A stretch of 53,289 bases of DNA from Acidimicrobiales bacterium (GCA_020629375.1 JAHDDK010000024.1:898-54186), one strand, 5' to 3'; positions 35,502-44,366 are shown, numbered from the stretch's first letter. Numbers and translations are program-made. Notes: generated from the letters alone by a model not told the origin.

Positions 35502-37742
35502 GTGGAGCTGGCGTTGGAGAGTGGCCGGGACGTCACCGCCGAGCCGGACGGTGGATGGCGGATCACCGGCGGACGGCCGAGCTTGCAGGTCATCGGCGAC
35601 GCCCCACCAACGGGCTGGTACCTCGTGCAGATCGAGATGGCCATCGACGCTGAAGCCGAAGACGACGCGGTGGCGCTTCGATTCTTGCCCGAATCCGGGA
35701 CGGTCGCCCTGAGCCGTCGGGCGGTGCCGCGTGTGGCAGGTCGACGTGCACGCGTCGTTCATGTCCCGCCCGGAACCGCACGTGTGCACCTCGAACTCTC
35801 ACCGTGGTTCGGGACCGTCTCGTGTGACCATCTCGACTTCCGTCCGCTCAACCAGGCGGCGGCGGCCGCGATCATGGCTGCCGACGTCGGCGCTTCCGGC
35901 ATCGGTGGCACAACCGACCGCCACGAGCTCACGGGACGGATCCGCCAGGCGTGGCAAGGCGGAGGGGTACGGGCTGGCCTCGAACAGATGGCGATCAGCT
36001 ACGAACACCTTCAGACTCGTCGAGCGGGTGACGGCGTCGACTACCCGTCATGGCGAGCACGACACGCCACGCTCTACGACGACGACATCGAACGCCTGAA
36101 GGCGAAGCTGGACGCGCTCCCCGGCGGCGGCCCCTCGGTGTCGGTCGTGATGCCGGTGTACAACCCCGATCCCCAATGGTTGGCGGCCGCGATCGATTCG
36201 GTCCGCAACCAGATCCACACCCGATGGCAGCTGTGCATCGCCGACGATGCGTCGACCGACCCCGGCGTGCGGGCGGTTCTCGATAAGGCCGCGACGGATC
36301 CACGAATTCTCATTCGCCACCGCGAGGAGAACGGCCACATCGTGGCAGCCACGAACGACGCACTGGCGTTGGCGACCGGCGAGTGGATCGCCTTCATGGA
36401 TCACGACGACGAACTCGCCCCCGAAGCCCTCGCACTGATCGCGCTCGCAGCGGCCGACGCCGATCTGATCTACACCGACGAGGACAAGATCGACGAGCAC
36501 GGACGACACTTCGATCCCCACTGCAAACCGCGCTGGAATCCCGAACTCCTCCTCGGGCAGAACTACTGCTCGCACCTGACCGCGATTCGTCGCCGCATCG
36601 TCGACGAGGTCGGCGGACTCCGGCCCGGCACCGAAGGGTCCCAGGATCACGACCTGCTGCTTCGTGCGACGGCGACGATCTCGGCCGAGCGGATCGTGCA
36701 CGTGCCGCACGTCGCCTACCACTGGCGAGCCATCACCGGGTCCACGGCGCTCTCCCCCGGTCAGAAGTCGTACACCGAGACCGCGTCGATCGAGGCGCTT
36801 CGTCATCGACTCGGCGACGCCTGGACCGTCGACGTCGCCGCAGCGCCAACGGCGTATCGCTGCACGCCACCGCTCACCGACGTGCCGATGGTGTCGATCC
36901 TGATCCCGACACGGGATCGAATCGAGCTGGTCCGTCAATGTGTCGACAGCCTCAAGAAGACGACCTACCCCGCGTTCGAAATCATCGTCATCGACAACGG
37001 CAGCGAGCAGCCCGAAACGCTCGAGTGGTTCGCCGACTTCGACAACGGGATCGACCACCGGGTGGTGGCCGCGCCGGGCCCATTCAACTTCTCGACGATC
37101 AACAACATCGGCGCCGCCGCGGCAAACGGCGACCTGCTGCTGCTCCTGAACAACGACACCGAGGTGATCGAGCCTCGATGGCTGACCGAGATGGTGGTGT
37201 GGGCAACACAACCCGGCATCGGCGCAGTCGGGGCGAAGCTCCTCTACCCGAACGACACGATCCAGCACGCGGGCGTGATCCTCGGGCTCGGCGGACTCGC
37301 CGGACACGGCCACCTCCAGGACGAGCGAGACGCCTACGGCTACTTCTCCCGACTCACGATCACGCACGAGGTCGGTGCAGTAACCGGGGCCTGCCTGATG
37401 ACCCGACGCGACACCTGGGAGGCGCTGGGCGGGCTCGACGAGGATCTCGCCGTGGCCTTCAACGACATCGACTACTGCCTGCGGGTTCGCCACGAACGCG
37501 GCGAACGGATCCTGTGGACGCCGCAGGCGCTGCTGTATCACCACGAGAGCGTCAGTCGAGGCAAAGAAGACGATCCCGTCAAAATCGCCCGCTTCAATGC
37601 CGAGGTCGATCGGTGTCTCGACCGATGGTCCGACGTCTTGGATCTCGACCCCGCGTACTCGCCAAACCTGGCGCTCGATCGCGACAGCTTCACGCTCGCC
37701 CGCCAGCCACGGGTCGTTCCGCCCTGGTCCGCCGACGCCTGA
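35502..37742 (+). CDS. Family 2 glycosyltransferase with two catalytic domains
   Basis: The 746-residue product has an N-terminal beta-rich accessory domain (1-130) and two GT2 GT-A folds. The first (about 210-430) shows SVVMPVYNPDPQWLAAAIDSV, IADDASTD, and MDHDDEL as the DxD-type metal site. The second (about 465-720) shows SILIPTRDRIELVRQCVDSL, VIDNGSEQ, and LLNNDTEV, then GAVTGACLMTRRDTWEALGGLDE and FNDIDYCLRVR. Such enzymes build O-antigen or cell-surface rhamnan/galactan polymers. TACGCT ends 7 nt before the GTG start. It is flanked by a GlgA-like synthase in the opposite direction. Confidence 0.92.
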   Translation: MELALESGRDVTAEPDGGWRITGGRPSLQVIGDAPPTGWYLVQIEMAIDAEAEDDAVALRFLPESGTVALSRRAVPRVAGRRARVVHVPPGTARVHLELSPWFGTVSCDHLDFRPLNQAAAAAIMAADVGASGIGGTTDRHELTGRIRQAWQGGGVRAGLEQMAISYEHLQTRRAGDGVDYPSWRARHATLYDDDIERLKAKLDALPGGGPSVSVVMPVYNPDPQWLAAAIDSVRNQIHTRWQLCIADDASTDPGVRAVLDKAATDPRILIRHREENGHIVAATNDALALATGEWIAFMDHDDELAPEALALIALAAADADLIYTDEDKIDEHGRHFDPHCKPRWNPELLLGQNYCSHLTAIRRRIVDEVGGLRPGTEGSQDHDLLLRATATISAERIVHVPHVAYHWRAITGSTALSPGQKSYTETASIEALRHRLGDAWTVDVAAAPTAYRCTPPLTDVPMVSILIPTRDRIELVRQCVDSLKKTTYPAFEIIVIDNGSEQPETLEWFADFDNGIDHRVVAAPGPFNFSTINNIGAAAANGDLLLLLNNDTEVIEPRWLTEMVVWATQPGIGAVGAKLLYPNDTIQHAGVILGLGGLAGHGHLQDERDAYGYFSRLTITHEVGAVTGACLMTRRDTWEALGGLDEDLAVAFNDIDYCLRVRHERGERILWTPQALLYHHESVSRGKEDDPVKIARFNAEVDRCLDRWSDVLDLDPAYSPNLALDRDSFTLARQPRVVPPWSADA

Positions 37743-37765
37743 CGGCAGCGGAGTCTCGACGGACG

Positions 37766-37858
37766 GGGGTCTGACCCCAACCGAACGCGCGTTAGGTACG
37801 GGGTCTGACCCTACCGAACGTTCGTTAGGTGGGGTTCGTTACGTGGGGGTCAGACCCT
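37766..37858. repeat. GGGGTCTGACCCC-family palindromes, site C (three tandem copies)
   Basis: Cores at 37766-37778, 37800-37812 and 37846-37858. The first two are followed by CCGAACG-NN-CGTTAGGT blocks (CG and TT variants), making a partial tandem repeat of about 34 nt. The third core supplies the TGA stop of the minus-strand GlgA-like gene (37850-37852). Confidence 0.75.
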
Positions 37859-39262
37859 CGCGACGCGGTGGTAGAGGGCGAGGTGCTGGTCGGTCGGGTC
37901 GTCCCATGACCAGTCGGTGGCCATGCCTCGCTTCTGGATGCGGGCCCGGCGACGCTTGTCATCCCAGCCGCGGAGACCCCGGTGCAGGGCGTCGACCAGA
38001 CCAACGGTGTCGACGGTCAGCGACACAAAGCCGTTGCCAGCCGTGGGGTTCGCGTCGGCATCGACGACGGTGTCGACCAACCCGCCGACAGCGCTCACCA
38101 CCGGGATCGTGCCGTACGACATCGCCTGCATCTGGGCGAGTCCGCAGGGCTCGAAACGGCTCGGCATCGTGAACAGGTCGGCCCCAGCGAAGATGCGGTG
38201 TGCCATTTCCACGTCGTATCCGTCGATGAAGGCGAATTGCTCGGGGTGTCGGCTCGACAGGTCACGCGCCCACAACGACAGCCGCTCCTCACCCGAGCCG
38301 AGCAGCACGAGCCGTGCCCCCATCCCTTCGAGGTACGGGACTGCACCGAGGAGCAGGTCGATGCCCTTCTGCTCGACGAGCCGAGTGACCATGCCGATGA
38401 TCGGGGTGTCGTGATCGTCCCAGCCGACCTCGTCGCACAGCGCGACCTTGTTGGCGGCCTTGGATGCCAACGTCTTCGGACCGTACGGCTCGACGAGATG
38501 CGGGTCGGTCGACGGATCCCACAGGGCGACATCGATCCCGTTGCGGATCCCGACGAGATCGTCTCCCTTTGCGGACAGCACACCGTGGAGCCCGGCCGAG
38601 CGAGCGGGATCGAGGATCTCCGCCGCGTAGTTGGGGCTGACGGCGACGACCGCATCGGCGAGGCGAATGGCGCCGGCCGCGGGGTTGAGCTCGCCCCAGC
38701 GATCGAAGGCTGACGCCCGGTCGGTGGTGATCTCTCGCAGCCATCCAATGTCGGCCTGCCCTTGATAGCCGAGGGTGTGGATCGTGTAGACCGACGGCCG
38801 CTCGCACCACGCAAGGGTCATCCCGGTGTGCCAATCGTTGCAGTGGACCACGTCGGGCTCGAGTCGTTCGGCGAGCTGTGCGACGCCCGCCGAGAACCCG
38901 AAGAAGCGGTCGGCGTTGTCAGGCCAGCCAGCACCGGTCTCATCGACATAGGGGTGCGGGCGCGCCATGTCCTCCCATCCGATGAGCGTGATCTCGCCGA
39001 GTTCGTCGACCGAACCCGTCCGAACGGTGAGGGGTCCGGTCCAGGAAACGCCCGGAAGGTTCGACACGACTTCGTCGGCGAGCTCGACTCCGCCGTAGTC
39101 GGGCAACACGACGGTGCAGGTGATCTCGTCTCGGCCTCGCAGGTTCCTGACCAGGCCGGCGGCGGCCTCGGCCAGCCCTCCCACGCGGGCCACCGGTGCT
39201 GCTTCGGCGGAGGCGAACAGCACGTGCAACGGCGAAGCCGCGGGGGAAGATCGTCTGGGCAT
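37850..39262 (-). CDS. glgA: Starch/glycogen synthase-like glycosyltransferase (GT5)
   Basis: The 470-residue product has GT5 features: N-terminal PVARVGGLAEAAAGL, VVHCNDWHTGMTLAW, IHTLGYQGQ, NGIDVALWDPSTDP, and the C-terminal PSRFEPCGLAQMQAMSYGTIPVVSAVGGLVDTV. It should elongate an alpha-1,4-glucan from an activated glucose donor. In GlgA the N-terminal KxGGL lysine contacts ADP-glucose; here the position is Arg (ARVGGL). The ATG at 39262 has GATACT 6 nt upstream, suggesting a leaderless mRNA. The stop codon lies inside a palindromic repeat, so the C-terminus may have been trimmed or extended by repeat insertion. Confidence 0.88.
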   Translation of the reverse strand: MPRRSSPAASPLHVLFASAEAAPVARVGGLAEAAAGLVRNLRGRDEITCTVVLPDYGGVELADEVVSNLPGVSWTGPLTVRTGSVDELGEITLIGWEDMARPHPYVDETGAGWPDNADRFFGFSAGVAQLAERLEPDVVHCNDWHTGMTLAWCERPSVYTIHTLGYQGQADIGWLREITTDRASAFDRWGELNPAAGAIRLADAVVAVSPNYAAEILDPARSAGLHGVLSAKGDDLVGIRNGIDVALWDPSTDPHLVEPYGPKTLASKAANKVALCDEVGWDDHDTPIIGMVTRLVEQKGIDLLLGAVPYLEGMGARLVLLGSGEERLSLWARDLSSRHPEQFAFIDGYDVEMAHRIFAGADLFTMPSRFEPCGLAQMQAMSYGTIPVVSAVGGLVDTVVDADANPTAGNGFVSLTVDTVGLVDALHRGLRGWDDKRRRARIQKRGMATDWSWDDPTDQHLALYHRVARV

Positions 39263-39301
39263 GGTGCGAGTATCGCGCCTCGCTACGCTTGACCTCGACA
39301 A

Positions 39302-39390
39302 TCCGGGGAGCTCACACATCGGGTGGGCTGAGAGGGTGGACCAATCCACCGACCCGACAGAACCTGATCTGGGTAATGCCAGCGGAGGAA
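39302..39390 (+). promoter_or_regulatory. TPP riboswitch (THI element)
   Basis: The sequence has the conserved blocks in order: CCGGGGAGC at 39303-39311, GGGCTGAGAGGG at 39325-39336, a variable stem GGTGGACCAATCCACC (39335-39350), GACCCGACAGAACCTGA, CTGGGTAATGCCAGCGGAGGAA to 39390 (read as consecutive parts). P1 is formed by TCCG (39302-39305) and CGGA (39383-39386). The GGAGG Shine-Dalgarno of thiB (39384-39388) overlaps the 3' strand of P1, so bound thiamine pyrophosphate should hide the ribosome site: translational control. It lies 40 nt from the divergent GlgA-like start. Confidence 0.95.
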
Positions 39391-39396
39391 GCCACC

Positions 39397-40509
39397 ATGA
39401 ACCACTCCCCCTCTCGTCGTGCACGCACGGCACTCGCCACACTGATCCTCGCCATCGTGGCGACAGCCTGCGGGTCCGGCTCGGACTTCGCCGCGTCGGA
39501 GACCTGTTTCGAAGACCCCGGTCTCGACGCGATCACGACGACCGATGCCGACCTGAGCGGCACGACCATTCGCCTCGAGACCCACGACTCGTTCTTCGTG
39601 AGCGAGGGGATCCTCGAGCAGTTCACCGCCGAGACCGGCATCGAGGTCGAACAGGTCGGCAGTGGCGACGCTGGCCAGCTGGTCAGCTCCGCCGTGTTGA
39701 CCGCCGGGGATCCCACTGCCGACGTCTTGTTCGGTATCGACAACGCCTTCTTGTGCCGTGGACTCGAAGCAGGCATCTTCATGCCGTACGAGTCGGCGCT
39801 GCTCGACACGGTCGATGACACGCTCGAGCTCGACCCGCACCATCGGGTCACCCCAATCGATTACGGCGACGTGTGTGTCAACTACTGGCGCGACGCCCTT
39901 CCGGGCGATGCTCCTGCCTCGCTCGAAGACCTGGCCGACTCGGCCAACGCCGGACAGTTCGTGACGATGAACCCGGAGACATCGTCGCCTGGGTTCGCGT
40001 TTCTGCTCGCATCGATCTCGAAGTTCGGCGCGGATGCTTGGGAGCAGTACTGGCAGGACCTCGTCGACAACGACATGGTCGTCACCGCGGGTTGGAGCGA
40101 CGCCTACTACGGCGAGTTCACCGCTGGGGGCGGCGGCCGATCGATCGTGACGTCGTATGCATCGAGCCCGCCCGCCGAGTTCCTCTTCGCCGACCCGCCG
40201 GTCGACACGCCACCGACCTCGGTGCTCGACGACAGTTGCTTCCGCCAGATCGAGTTCGCCGGCGTACTTGCCGGAACCGAGCACCCCGAAGCCGCCGCCA
40301 AGTTGGTCGACTTCATGTTGAGCACAACGTTCCAAGAGGACATCCCGCTCAACATGTTCGTGTATCCGACGAACGGCGACGCCGAGTTGCCGGAGGCGTT
40401 CGTCGAGTTCGGGCCGCTCGTCGACGACGCGCTGACGATGGACCCGGCGGTCATCGAGGCGAATCGCGACGACTGGACGCAGCGGTGGAACGACATCGTG
40501 ACCGGCTGA
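39397..40509 (+). CDS. thiB: Thiamine ABC transporter substrate-binding lipoprotein
   Basis: The start is the ATG at 39397, seven to eight bases after the riboswitch-borne GGAGG. The 370-residue product has a lipoprotein signal with C25 (LAIVATAC-GSGSD). Motifs IRLETHDSFFVSEGILEQFTAETGIEVEQV and ADVLFGIDNAFL are those of TbpA/ThiB, and YGDVCVNYWRDAL and GGGRSIVTSYASSPPAEFLF follow. It captures thiamine or its phosphates outside the membrane and hands them to ThiP. The TPP riboswitch gives strong support for substrate. A perfect 29-nt palindrome separates it from thiP. Confidence 0.95.
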   Translation: MNHSPSRRARTALATLILAIVATACGSGSDFAASETCFEDPGLDAITTTDADLSGTTIRLETHDSFFVSEGILEQFTAETGIEVEQVGSGDAGQLVSSAVLTAGDPTADVLFGIDNAFLCRGLEAGIFMPYESALLDTVDDTLELDPHHRVTPIDYGDVCVNYWRDALPGDAPASLEDLADSANAGQFVTMNPETSSPGFAFLLASISKFGADAWEQYWQDLVDNDMVVTAGWSDAYYGEFTAGGGGRSIVTSYASSPPAEFLFADPPVDTPPTSVLDDSCFRQIEFAGVLAGTEHPEAAAKLVDFMLSTTFQEDIPLNMFVYPTNGDAELPEAFVEFGPLVDDALTMDPAVIEANRDDWTQRWNDIVTG

Positions 40510-40529
40510 CCCGCAAGGCGGTCCGACGA

Positions 40530-40558
40530 GTCACGTTGGGGTCTGACCCCAACGTGAC
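40530..40558. repeat. Perfect 29-nt palindrome of the GGGGTC(A/T)GACCCC family, site D
   Basis: Arms GTCACGTTGGGGTC (40530-40543) and GACCCCAACGTGAC (40545-40558) are perfect complements around a single T. This copy defines the family consensus. The putative thiP GTG start (40554-40556) is inside its right arm. Confidence 0.9.
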
Positions 40559-42164
40559 CGAATCGGGGCGATCACCGTTCGGTCTTGTTGCGGCGGGACC
40601 GATCGTGCTCTGCGTGATCTTCTACGGGTGGCCGATCGCCGAACTGTTGGTACGAGGGATCACCGACGGAATCGACCTCCGCAACGGACCGTTGTCGTCT
40701 TCGTCGACGCGACGGTCCATCGTCTTCACGATCGTGCAGGCAGCCCTGTCGACCATGGCGACCTTCGTCGTAGCGATGCCGTTGACGGCCGTGCTCGCCA
40801 ATCGGCGATTTCGGGGACGCCGACTCGTTCGCGCCGTCGTGACCGTGCCCTTTGTGTTGCCAACGATCGTGGTGGCGAGCGCGTTCTTGGCGACTGCCGA
40901 ACGGAGCGGATTGACGGAGGGACCGTTCGCGTTACGACGGTCGTTGTTCGCCATCATCGCCGCCCACGTGTTCTTCAACGTCGCGGTCGTCGTCCGGACA
41001 GTCGGCGGCTTCTGGAATCAGCTGAGCGACCACCAGGAACGGGCGGCTCGGATGCTCGGCGATTCGTGGTTTGTCAGCTTTGGGCGGGTCACGCTGCCTC
41101 GGCTGCGCCCCGCGTTGTTGGCGTCCTCGACGATCGTGTTCTTGTTCAGCTTCACGTCGTTCGGGATCGTGCTCGTGCTCGGCGGCACTCGATTCCGGAC
41201 GATCGAAACGGAGATCTTTCGCCACGCCGTGTCCCGCACAGATTTCGGGACCGCTGCGGCGTTGTCGATGCTCCAGCTGTTGACGGTGACTGTGCTCGTC
41301 GCAGTGGACATTCGGCTTCGACGTCGCCTTGCGGAGGGAGATCGCCTCGACCTCGATCGGGCGCGTCCGCCGGCCACGCCCCGAGAGACGATCATCACCT
41401 ACGGCATCGTGGGTGTGACCATCGCACTCCTGGCGGTCCCGATGGTCGCGCTCGTCGACGGCGCGTTCGGTACAGGCACGGGCTACGGCGTCGACCACTT
41501 CCGAGCGCTCGCAGACCGACCGCCGTTCCTCACCGTCACACCGGCGCAGGCGATGCTCAACTCGCTCGGATTCGGACTCCTGGCCATGGCCGCTGCCATG
41601 GTGGTGGGAGGGTGGGCATCGCTGTCGATCGTCCACGGCCGACCTGGCATCCGGCGATGGACGGACCTTGCGACGATGCTGCCGCTCGGTACATCGGCAG
41701 TAACGCTCGGATTCGGGATGCTACTGGCGTTCGACAGCGACGTGATCAACCTGCGGCGCTCGTGGGTGATCATTCCGCTCGCGCAGGCGCTCGTGGGAAT
41801 CCCGTTCGTCGTCCGCGCAGTCGTACCGGTGCTGCGGGCCATCGACCCGTCGATTCGCGAAGCAGCGTCGACCCTCGGCGCCGACACCCGAACGATCCGC
41901 CGGACCATCGACGCGCCCGTCGCTCGGTCGGCCCTGCTCACCGGTGCCGGATTCGCGCTCGCCGTCTCGCTCGGCGAGTTCGGGGCGACGTCGTTCGTCG
42001 GACGCGACCCCGACCTCATGACCGTGCCGATCGCGATCGAGCGCCTACTCGGCCAACCGGGCGATCTGCTCCGAGGCCAGGCGATGGCCCTCAGCGTCAT
42101 CTTGATGGCGATGACCGTCGCCGCCGTCTTTGCGGTCGACCGCGACCCCGACGCCGGACTCTGA
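40554..42164 (+). CDS. thiP: Thiamine ABC transporter permease, fused two-domain type
   Basis: The 536-residue protein has about 12 membrane helices in two homologous halves, as in ThiP. EAA-type loops are visible: ERAARMLGDSWFVSFGRVTLPRLRPA in the first half and EAASTLGADTRTIRRTIDAPVARSA in the second, which contact the ATPase. The GTG at 40554 lies inside a palindromic repeat; later starts would cut into the first helix. No gene for an ATP-binding subunit (ThiQ) follows; the next gene encodes an HD protein. The ATPase must be elsewhere or shared. Confidence 0.92.
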   Translation: MTESGRSPFGLVAAGPIVLCVIFYGWPIAELLVRGITDGIDLRNGPLSSSSTRRSIVFTIVQAALSTMATFVVAMPLTAVLANRRFRGRRLVRAVVTVPFVLPTIVVASAFLATAERSGLTEGPFALRRSLFAIIAAHVFFNVAVVVRTVGGFWNQLSDHQERAARMLGDSWFVSFGRVTLPRLRPALLASSTIVFLFSFTSFGIVLVLGGTRFRTIETEIFRHAVSRTDFGTAAALSMLQLLTVTVLVAVDIRLRRRLAEGDRLDLDRARPPATPRETIITYGIVGVTIALLAVPMVALVDGAFGTGTGYGVDHFRALADRPPFLTVTPAQAMLNSLGFGLLAMAAAMVVGGWASLSIVHGRPGIRRWTDLATMLPLGTSAVTLGFGMLLAFDSDVINLRRSWVIIPLAQALVGIPFVVRAVVPVLRAIDPSIREAASTLGADTRTIRRTIDAPVARSALLTGAGFALAVSLGEFGATSFVGRDPDLMTVPIAIERLLGQPGDLLRGQAMALSVILMAMTVAAVFAVDRDPDAGL

Positions 42165-42193
42165 TAGTCAGTGAATCTCCGTGCGCAAACGGC

Positions 42194-42222
42194 TTGACAC
42201 AACGCTCTGAAACTCCGATCGT
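42194..42222 (+). promoter_or_regulatory. Promoter with consensus -35, likely leaderless start
   Basis: TTGACA (42194-42199), 17-nt spacer, GATCGT (42217-42222), then 8 nt to the ATG at 42231. The perfect -35, correct spacing, and lack of a Shine-Dalgarno argue that transcription begins at or next to the start codon. Confidence 0.6.
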
Positions 42223-42230
42223 TGGCGTTC

Positions 42231-42830
42231 ATGGAACACGTCAGCTGGACCCGCATGGAGGACGGCACACGCGAGGACTACGAATTCCTCGGTGAGCTGT
42301 ACACCGAGCATTCGCAAGGCGAACTCATCGAGAACCTCGTGACGCTTCTCAAGGTCATGGAAGGGCCCAAGCTCGGTTATCAGATCGACCGGTATCAGCA
42401 TTCGCTCCAGTCAGCGACGCGAGCCCTCCGTGCCGATGAGAGTCTCGACCTCGTCGTCGGCGCGCTCCTGCACGACGTCGGCGATGCCATCGCTCCGCAG
42501 AATCACAGCGCCACTGCTGCGGCCATGTTGCGCCCATACGTGGACGACGAAACCCATTGGGTCATCAAGCATCATGGGCTGTTCCAGGGCTACTACTACT
42601 TCCACCACATGGGTGGCAATCGCGACGCCCGCGACGTGTTCGGTGAGCACGAGTACTACGAGTCGTGTGTGCAGTTCTGCGCGAAGTACGACCAGAACTG
42701 CTTCGACCCCGACTACCCGACCCTGCCGATCGAAGACTTCGTCCCGATGATGGAAGAACTGTTCGCGCGGGAGTCCCGAGTACCGGGTGTCGCTCCGGTG
42801 GGCATGACCGCCGACATCCAGATCAACTGA
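42231..42830 (+). CDS. HD-domain protein, possibly a diiron oxygenase
   Basis: The 199-residue product has YQHSLQSATRAL, LLHDVGDAIAPQNHSATAAAML and VIKHHGLFQGYYYFHHMGG: a string of His and Asp residues in HD order, with extra ligands as in the inositol oxygenase/PhnZ-type mixed-valent diiron oxygenases. That group cleaves C-C or C-P bonds of small polar compounds. Ordinary phosphohydrolase activity is the alternative. No phosphonate or inositol genes are adjacent. ATG 42231 is chosen over TTG 42222 because of the promoter spacing. Confidence 0.8.
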   Translation: MEHVSWTRMEDGTREDYEFLGELYTEHSQGELIENLVTLLKVMEGPKLGYQIDRYQHSLQSATRALRADESLDLVVGALLHDVGDAIAPQNHSATAAAMLRPYVDDETHWVIKHHGLFQGYYYFHHMGGNRDARDVFGEHEYYESCVQFCAKYDQNCFDPDYPTLPIEDFVPMMEELFARESRVPGVAPVGMTADIQIN

Positions 42831-42897
42831 CGAGGCCGTCGACCAGCCGGGCCGACAGGCCCTCGCTCGACGCAAGACACCGCTAGCGTCACGCTCG

Positions 42898-43428
42898 ATG
42901 TCCCCCTATCGCCCCATCGTCGGCACGCTCGTCTACCTGTGGGATCGTGAGCGCGACGCCGTCTTGATGATCCGGCGAGACGCCCGACCCGACGACGACC
43001 ACTACGGCAAAGTGAACGGGCTCGGCGGCAAGCTCGAAGTGGACGAAGGTGTGAGCGAGGGGCTCAGGCGAGAGGTCCACGAAGAAGCAGGCCTCGAGCT
43101 GACCGACGTGACTCTCCGAGGCACGATCACCTGGTCGAACTTCGGACCAAAACGAGAAGAGTGGCTCGGGTTCGTATTCCTCTCCAGGGCATGGGAGGGG
43201 GAGCCTCCCGACAGCAACCCGGAAGGTTCGCTCATCTGGATCGACCGCCACCAGCTGCTCCGAGCGTGTCACGACGATCCGGCCGAACGCGCCGCCGCCA
43301 ACCTCCCGATGTGGGAAGGCGATCGCCACTTCGTGCCGCTCGTGTTCGACGAGGACCCTCGGGCATTTCACGGGACGATGCCGTACGACGCGGACCGACC
43401 TCTTCGATGGACTTGGGAGCGACTGTGA
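42898..43428 (+). CDS. Nudix hydrolase (MutT/MTH1-like)
   Basis: The 176-residue product has a complete Nudix box: GGKLEVDEGVSEGLRREVHEEAGLEL, with the REVHEEAG metal-binding core. The preceding KVNGLGGKLE and the opening YRPIVGTLVYLWDRERDAVLMIRRD resemble 8-oxo-dGTP diphosphatases of the MutT/NUDT1 type. The likely role is nucleotide-pool cleaning; other nucleoside diphosphate derivatives are possible. TAGCGT ends 8 nt before the ATG. Its TGA overlaps the next gene's GTG (GTGA), so the pair is coupled. Confidence 0.9.
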   Translation: MSPYRPIVGTLVYLWDRERDAVLMIRRDARPDDDHYGKVNGLGGKLEVDEGVSEGLRREVHEEAGLELTDVTLRGTITWSNFGPKREEWLGFVFLSRAWEGEPPDSNPEGSLIWIDRHQLLRACHDDPAERAAANLPMWEGDRHFVPLVFDEDPRAFHGTMPYDADRPLRWTWERL

Positions 43429-44294
43429 GCCCCACGCCTGCCGATCCGACTTCGACGTTGATCGACCGAGGTGACGTCCAACTCGCTCTGCACGACATGG
43501 GTGGCGACGGCGCAGAGGTGCTGCTCATCGCCCACGCCACCGGCTTCTTGGGCCGGGTCTACCGGGCGTTCGCCGAGCAACTCACCGACCGGTTCCGGAT
43601 CTACGCCATGGACTTCCGCGGGCACGGCGACTCGACCGCCCCGCCATCACTCGACGGATTCGACTGGTTGAACATGGCCGGTGACGTGGGTGCCGTCGTC
43701 GACGCAATCCGCGACCGGCACGCCGATGCGGATCTGCACGGCTTCGGTCACTCGATGGGTGGGGCGGCCATCATCGGTCACGAACACGCTCGCCCACGCA
43801 CGTTCACCTCGGCGACCGTGTTCGAACCAATCATCTTCCCGAACAACACGCCGCCCGGTACGCACAACCCGTTGGAGATCGCTGCCCGAGCTCGCCGCCC
43901 GACCTTCCCGTCCGTGGCCGCTGCGCTCGAGCGGTATGGCGCCCGCCCTCCTCTCGGCCTTTTCCGCGCCGACATTCTTCACGACTACGTGACACATGGA
44001 TTCGCTCACGCCGAAGATGGCTCCATCACCCTCAAGTGCACTCCCGAACACGAAGGCACGACCTTCGCCATGGCCGGCCCAATCCACACCGACATGCTTC
44101 CCGATGTCGACCTCACGACCATGGTGTGCGTGTCTGGCGACGGTCAGGTTCCGGCGCAGATCGCGCCCGTCGTTGCTGCGGCCCTCCCCAACGGCCGACT
44201 CGAAACGGTCGACGAGTTGACGCACTTCGGCCCGCTTCAGGAACCGGTCACGGTTGCCCGTCGCCTACGAGCCTTCGTCGACGAGCGTGCGTGA
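43425..44294 (+). CDS. Alpha/beta hydrolase
   Basis: The GTG at 43425 overlaps the Nudix stop and gives 289 residues. It has the oxyanion segment LLIAHATGFLGRVYRAFAEQL, DFRGHGDS, the Ser nucleophile in GFGHSMGG (about residue 108), and the catalytic His in VDELTHFGPLQEP. The family includes esterases and C-C hydrolases; no substrate can be named. Translational coupling to a Nudix enzyme is a point of interest but not explained. It ends just before two tandem palindromic repeats. Confidence 0.88.
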   Translation: MSPTPADPTSTLIDRGDVQLALHDMGGDGAEVLLIAHATGFLGRVYRAFAEQLTDRFRIYAMDFRGHGDSTAPPSLDGFDWLNMAGDVGAVVDAIRDRHADADLHGFGHSMGGAAIIGHEHARPRTFTSATVFEPIIFPNNTPPGTHNPLEIAARARRPTFPSVAAALERYGARPPLGLFRADILHDYVTHGFAHAEDGSITLKCTPEHEGTTFAMAGPIHTDMLPDVDLTTMVCVSGDGQVPAQIAPVVAAALPNGRLETVDELTHFGPLQEPVTVARRLRAFVDERA

Positions 44295-44303
44295 CCGCCA
44301 GCA

Positions 44304-44366
44304 GTCACGTTGGTGTCAGACCCCGAAGTGACTGCTGGTCACGTTGGTGTCTGACCCCGAAGTGAC
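44304..44366. repeat. GGGGTC(A/T)GACCCC-family palindromes, site E (two tandem copies)
   Basis: Copy 1 (44304-44332) and copy 2 (44338-44366) share outer arms GTCACGTTGGTGTC and GACCCCGAAGTGAC; centres differ (A in copy 1, T in copy 2). Period 34 nt. They fill the gap between convergent genes; the right arm of copy 2 touches the stop of the next gene. Confidence 0.8.
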
